In this document: positions 4,782 to 8,508 of the stretch, piece by piece
How the letters are laid out: each line of letters opens with the position of its first letter
How positions within the stretch are numbered: the stretch's first letter is position 1
Origin: Bacteroidota bacterium
GTDB lineage: Bacteria; Bacteroidota; Bacteroidia; Chitinophagales; Chitinophagaceae
Reading direction: 5' to 3'
Assembly: GCA_028875955.1 (NCBI GenBank)
Contig: JAGWTX010000073.1
Location: 1-8,508, forward strand
Length of the DNA: 8,508 bases
Translations under genes and position numbers: made by a program
The notes under the pieces: model-generated
The model's database searches: none
The model's input: the letters and a program-made list of their open reading frames with translations, nothing else
What the model was told of the DNA's origin: nothing

Positions 4782-7301
4782 ATGCAAACATCCCAGGAAA
4801 CCAGCTTTTGGCAGTTTGATGCCGGCTATTGGTTTCAACAGTTCAACTGCACAGACAAGGGTTTGTCTGAAAAAGAGGCTGCGGCAATCCTGTTGCGGTC
4901 GGGTAATCAAAAAAAGACAGCATCACGTTTTAGTAAGAACAGCAGGTTATTTCTCAGCCAATTTGAAAGCCCCTTAATGCTCTTACTCATTGGTGCCGTG
5001 ATCCTCTCGGCTTTCCTGGGTGATCGTTCCGATGTATATATCATACTCTTTATTGTTGCTTCCACCGGCTTGCTGAGTTTTTTTCAGGAAAAGAATGCCA
5101 GTCAGGTGGTTGAGAAACTACAATCCCTGATCTCGCTGAAAAGCACGGTGATCAGAGATGCTGTAGCGAAAGAAGTGAACGCAGCTGAGATCGTAGCCGG
5201 TGATGTTTTGCTATTCAAGGCGGGAGACATGATTCCGGCAGATTGCTTGTTGCTCGAAGACAATGAATTGAATGTGAATGAAGCCAGTCTTACCGGTGAA
5301 TCCTTTCCCGTAAGAAAACAGACCGGGAAGATCGATGCAAATACCGTACTCGCCAAAAGGGTCAATTGTCTTTGGGAAGGAACCAATATTGTGAGCGGAA
5401 ATGCAAAAGCACTGGTGATACAGACAGGCACTGATACCCTGTTTGGAAATATCGTGCAAAGTGCTTCCCGAAAAACCGAAACCTCTTTTGAGAAAGGGAT
5501 CAGGGACTTTGGATTTTTTCTGATGAAGATCACATTGGTTCTTTCGATATTCATCCTTATCGTCAACCTGCTGAATCAAAAGAGTCCGATAGAATCGGCC
5601 CTGTTTGCCCTGGCCCTGGCAGTTGGCATGGCGCCGGAACTTTTACCGGCGATCACAACGATTGCCATGAGTGCAGGCGCAAAAAGAATGCTGGCAAAAA
5701 AAGTAATCGTAAAGAAACTGGCATCCATTCAGAATCTGGGAGAAGTAAACCTGCTTTGCACCGATAAAACCGGAACCATAACAGAAGGCAGCATCAATAT
5801 CAAAGGACTGGTCAATGGATCCGGAGAGGAAAATGAATTTGTAAAACAACTGGCTTTCTGGAATGCAGATTTTGAAACCGGTTATAAGAATCCGGTGGAC
5901 GATGCCTTAAAAAAAGTAAAGATTGAAACTCCAATACCTGCAGAAAAGATAGGGGAAATACCCTATGATTTTCTCCGGAAAAGACTGAGCATCGCCGTAA
6001 AAACAGATCAGGGAAACCTGCTGATCAGCAAGGGGGCATTCCTACAGGTCATGGAAACCTGTACGCGGATCCGGATAAACAGCAATACGGTTGAAGATAT
6101 CGGGAACTACAAATCCGGACTGGAAGAGAAATATGAACAATACGGCATGGAAGGATTGCGCGCCATCGGGATTTGTTATAAAAACATTGTTACAGATGCG
6201 ATCCACAAATCGGATGAAACCGATATGATATTTGCCGGTTTTATCCTTTTGCAGGATCCCGTCAAGGAAGGGATCATTGAAACCATTGATGAATTAAAGA
6301 AATTACAGGTCAGCCTGAAAATCATAACCGGTGACAATAAAAATGTAGCCAGATCCATTGCGTTGCAACTTGGGATAGCCCGGCCGAATATCCTTTCGGG
6401 ATCTGAAATCATGAATACCAGTTCTGAAGCCTTACAAAAACTTGTCAGACAAACGCATGTATTTGCCGAAGTGGAACCGCAACAAAAAGAAAGGATCATA
6501 CTGGCTTTGCGGAAATCCTATACGGTTGCCTACATAGGAGACGGCATAAATGATGTTTCGGCCATCCATGCGGCTGACGTGGGTATTTCCGTGGAGAATG
6601 CCGTGGATGTAGCCCGCGAAGCCGCAGATTTTGTATTGCTGGAAAAAAGCCTGATGGTTATCGTAGACGGCATCAGGGAGGGCAGAAAAACCTTTGCCAA
6701 TACCCTGAAATACATTTTCATCAATACCGGTTCTACTTTTGGGAACATGTTCAGCGTGGCCATTGCCTCATTGCTGTTGCCCTTTCTACCCATGCTGCCG
6801 AAACAAATTCTTTTAATGAACTTTATTACCGACTTCCCCTACCTGACAGTGGCTTCTGACAATGTTGATCCCGAACAGATAGAAAGACCCGGAAAATGGA
6901 ACCTGAAACTTATCCGGAATTATATGGTCATTTTCGGTATTCACAGTTCTTTGTTTGATGTCATAACCTTCCTCACGCTTTTATACCTGTTGAAAGTAAA
7001 GGAATCCGCATTTCAAACGGGTTGGTTTATCGAATCCATCCTGACCGAGTTATTCATCCTGTTCATCATCCGTACCCATAAAAGTTTCCTGAAAAGCAAA
7101 CCCGGTAAATACCTGTTCCTGCTTAGTTTGCTGGGTTTGTTCATTACATTGGCATTACCTTATCTGTGGTTTGCACCTGACATTGGTTTAACACCTTTGC
7201 CTTTTCTAAACTTTGCAGCCATGCTGATCATCGTATTTGCGTATATTGTTACTGCAGACCTGTTGAAGATCTGGTTTTTTAAAAAACATACAACAACCTA
7301 G
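4782..7301 (+). CDS. mgtA: Mg2+-transporting P-type ATPase (P3B type, MgtA-like)
   Basis: This 839-residue inner-membrane pump couples ATP hydrolysis to Mg2+ import. The family parts appear in order: an N-terminal cytoplasmic stretch; helices at about 64-80 and 84-101; an actuator domain with TGES (171-174); helices at about 243-264 and 273-296, the latter with the APELLP motif (284-289); CTDKTGTIT with phosphorylated Asp328; an ATP-binding KGA (417-419); GDGIND (586-591); and C-terminal helices. MNFITDFPYLTVASDNVDPE (from 679) is the mark that separates P3B Mg2+ ATPases from Ca2+ and heavy-metal pumps. Enterobacterial MgtA and MgtB are about 900 residues, so this is a somewhat shorter form, complete in all catalytic motifs. 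Thr in the enterobacterial TPEMLP is Ala here. The M28 gene begins five bases after the stop. The folded leader upstream is a candidate control element. Confidence 0.93.
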   Translation: MQTSQETSFWQFDAGYWFQQFNCTDKGLSEKEAAAILLRSGNQKKTASRFSKNSRLFLSQFESPLMLLLIGAVILSAFLGDRSDVYIILFIVASTGLLSFFQEKNASQVVEKLQSLISLKSTVIRDAVAKEVNAAEIVAGDVLLFKAGDMIPADCLLLEDNELNVNEASLTGESFPVRKQTGKIDANTVLAKRVNCLWEGTNIVSGNAKALVIQTGTDTLFGNIVQSASRKTETSFEKGIRDFGFFLMKITLVLSIFILIVNLLNQKSPIESALFALALAVGMAPELLPAITTIAMSAGAKRMLAKKVIVKKLASIQNLGEVNLLCTDKTGTITEGSINIKGLVNGSGEENEFVKQLAFWNADFETGYKNPVDDALKKVKIETPIPAEKIGEIPYDFLRKRLSIAVKTDQGNLLISKGAFLQVMETCTRIRINSNTVEDIGNYKSGLEEKYEQYGMEGLRAIGICYKNIVTDAIHKSDETDMIFAGFILLQDPVKEGIIETIDELKKLQVSLKIITGDNKNVARSIALQLGIARPNILSGSEIMNTSSEALQKLVRQTHVFAEVEPQQKERIILALRKSYTVAYIGDGINDVSAIHAADVGISVENAVDVAREAADFVLLEKSLMVIVDGIREGRKTFANTLKYIFINTGSTFGNMFSVAIASLLLPFLPMLPKQILLMNFITDFPYLTVASDNVDPEQIERPGKWNLKLIRNYMVIFGIHSSLFDVITFLTLLYLLKVKESAFQTGWFIESILTELFILFIIRTHKSFLKSKPGKYLFLLSLLGLFITLALPYLWFAPDIGLTPLPFLNFAAMLIIVFAYIVTADLLKIWFFKKHTTT

Positions 7302-7306
7302 CACCT

Positions 7307-8508
7307 ATGCCGATAAAAAAATACCTGCAGTTACTGATACTGATGAGTCTTTCCTGTCAATTGTATGCACAGGACCCGTCCATGCTGGCACAGATCCGCA
7401 GGGAAGGCTTATTGCATTCACAGGCAAAAGAACTGTTGCATACGTTAACGGATGTGTATGGTCAAAGACTGACCGGATCAAGGGAATACCTGGCAGCGGC
7501 CAAATGGACAATGGCCAAGATGAAAGAGATCGGACTGGAAAATGTACATTTTGAAAACTTTTGCAAAGACTGCCGGGGATGGAGTATCAAGGGTTTTAAT
7601 GTGGAAATGGTCGCTCCCAATTTTATGCACATCATGGCCTATCCACTGGCCATGACAAAGAGTACACCGGGTATAGTGGAAGGAGATGTCGTGAACATCG
7701 ATGGATTTGGCGATATGAAATCCATCAGGGAAAAATTTGCCGGAAAACTGAAGGGTAAAATTATTTTATTGGGAAAGGAGCCCAGACTAAGACCTTTAAC
7801 GGAACCGATCCTGAAAAGATATACCAGTGAGGAACTGGCAGCAATGGAACAAAAGTTAACGCCAAAGGTTAAACCCACAGCCCTGCCCGAAGAGCTAGAA
7901 TCCTGGAAAACATCCGATCACATGGATAAGGATTTCCTGGCTTTCGCCGAAGAAGAAGGTGCTTTGGCTGTATTGAAATCGCAATCACAGATACTGGGTA
8001 TCCTGGGTGTGGGTGGTACCTATAATTACCTGGCCAGCGACCCGACCCCGCTTCCCTATTTTTCAATCATGCCGGAACATTTTGGCAGATTGCTGCGGAT
8101 GTTGGAAGACAAGGTTACTCCCAGGATCAGACTTAACCTCGAAACGGAACTCTATACAGAACCGGATAACAATGTCAACATCATTGGGGAGATCCCCGGC
8201 ACAGACCCCCAACTGGCGGCTCAGACCGTACTGGTGGGCGGACACTTTGATTCCTGGCATTCCGGAACCGGCGCTACGGATAATGGGGTCAGTTGTACGG
8301 AACTGATCGAAGCCTTGCGTATCCTCAAACAAACCCACATAGCGCCCAGAAGAACCATTCGCATCGGTCTTTGGGGCGGAGAGGAGCAGGCATTTATCGG
8401 TTCGGTTGCCTATGCCATACAACATTATGGTCCATTGAGAGAAGCACCCAATGCAGATTCAAAAAAAGTAACCGCCTATCTGAATCTTGATAACGGAGCC
8501 GGTGCCAT
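7307..8508 (+). CDS. Exported M28-family zinc peptidase, carboxypeptidase Q-like (3' end outside window)
   Basis: An ATG at 7307 opens a frame that runs off the window after 400 codons. The first 21 residues (MPIKKYLQLLILMSLSCQLYA, likely cleaved before Gln22) form a signal peptide. Cys17 lacks a proper lipobox, so a lipoprotein is less likely. A protease-associated-type insert covers roughly residues 80-260. The M28 metal-binding core follows: GGHFDSW with His313 and Asp315, ATDNG with Asp325, WGGEEQAF with Glu359 and Glu360, and NLDNG with Asp395. In M28 enzymes these residues bind two zinc ions and supply the catalytic Glu; the final His ligand would lie beyond the window. The HFDSW and LWGGEEQAF patterns resemble carboxypeptidase Q (plasma glutamate carboxypeptidase). 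The likely role is removal of terminal residues from peptides outside the cytoplasm. It follows the Mg2+ ATPase by five bases and is probably co-transcribed with it. Confidence 0.9.
   Translation, partial: MPIKKYLQLLILMSLSCQLYAQDPSMLAQIRREGLLHSQAKELLHTLTDVYGQRLTGSREYLAAAKWTMAKMKEIGLENVHFENFCKDCRGWSIKGFNVEMVAPNFMHIMAYPLAMTKSTPGIVEGDVVNIDGFGDMKSIREKFAGKLKGKIILLGKEPRLRPLTEPILKRYTSEELAAMEQKLTPKVKPTALPEELESWKTSDHMDKDFLAFAEEEGALAVLKSQSQILGILGVGGTYNYLASDPTPLPYFSIMPEHFGRLLRMLEDKVTPRIRLNLETELYTEPDNNVNIIGEIPGTDPQLAAQTVLVGGHFDSWHSGTGATDNGVSCTELIEALRILKQTHIAPRRTIRIGLWGGEEQAFIGSVAYAIQHYGPLREAPNADSKKVTAYLNLDNGAGA

Noticed and set aside
5102..5566. Long antisense open frame (154 codons) inside the Mg2+ ATPase gene
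   Set aside because: It lies wholly within a gene with unmistakable P-type ATPase motifs, and its translation has no recognisable domain. It is a mirror of the sense codons.
1..8508. Search for CRISPR repeats, insertion sequences, tRNA genes, toxin-antitoxin or phage-defence genes
   Set aside because: I saw no spaced direct repeats, transposase motifs, tRNA-like cloverleaf or defence domains on either strand. The gene content is that of ordinary chromosomal DNA.

Overview
The window looks like an ordinary chromosomal stretch from a member of Bacteroidota, plausibly Chitinophagaceae or a relative. The reasons are moderate GC with A/T-rich gaps, no Shine-Dalgarno sequences before the starts, two exported peptidases whose signal peptides end in the '...A-Q' pattern common in this phylum, and the mix of families (half-size EamA, VOC, DUF6958-like, M1, DUF2306, Mg2+ P-type ATPase, M28). 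The taxonomic call is inference. Every gene I can support lies on the + strand. I see no tRNA, rRNA, CRISPR array, insertion sequence or phage gene.

Layout. (1) Positions 3-275: the C-terminal end of an unidentified protein. Six bases after it comes a five-helix, half-size EamA/DMT transporter (282-695). (2) Positions 781-1449: a VOC/bleomycin-resistance-like protein and, 15 bases on, a 97-residue DUF6958-like protein. (3) Positions 1450-1870: about 420 bases with no convincing gene. They hold a start-less open frame that could be a gene remnant and a perfect 6-bp inverted repeat. (4) Positions 1871-3847: a secreted M1-type zinc metallopeptidase, whose end overlaps or nearly touches a DUF2306 membrane protein (3829-4530). 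(5) Positions 4531-4781: a 251-base leader with a possible 51-codon ORF and a nested stem-loop (4708-4757) just upstream of a P3B-type Mg2+-transporting ATPase (4782-7301). (6) Positions 7307-8508: five bases after the ATPase stop, an exported M28 peptidase of the carboxypeptidase Q type, cut by the window edge.

Working together. Three close pairs probably share transcripts (partial gene + EamA, VOC + DUF6958, ATPase + M28), and M1 + DUF2306 may be translationally coupled. The two exported peptidases fit peptide scavenging in the periplasm or outside the cell. The ATPase imports Mg2+ across the inner membrane. I see no sign of a new multi-gene system. The most useful leads are the folded leader ahead of the Mg2+ ATPase, the two small unexplained open frames at 1433-1642 and 4544-4699, and the altered exopeptidase motif of the M1 enzyme.
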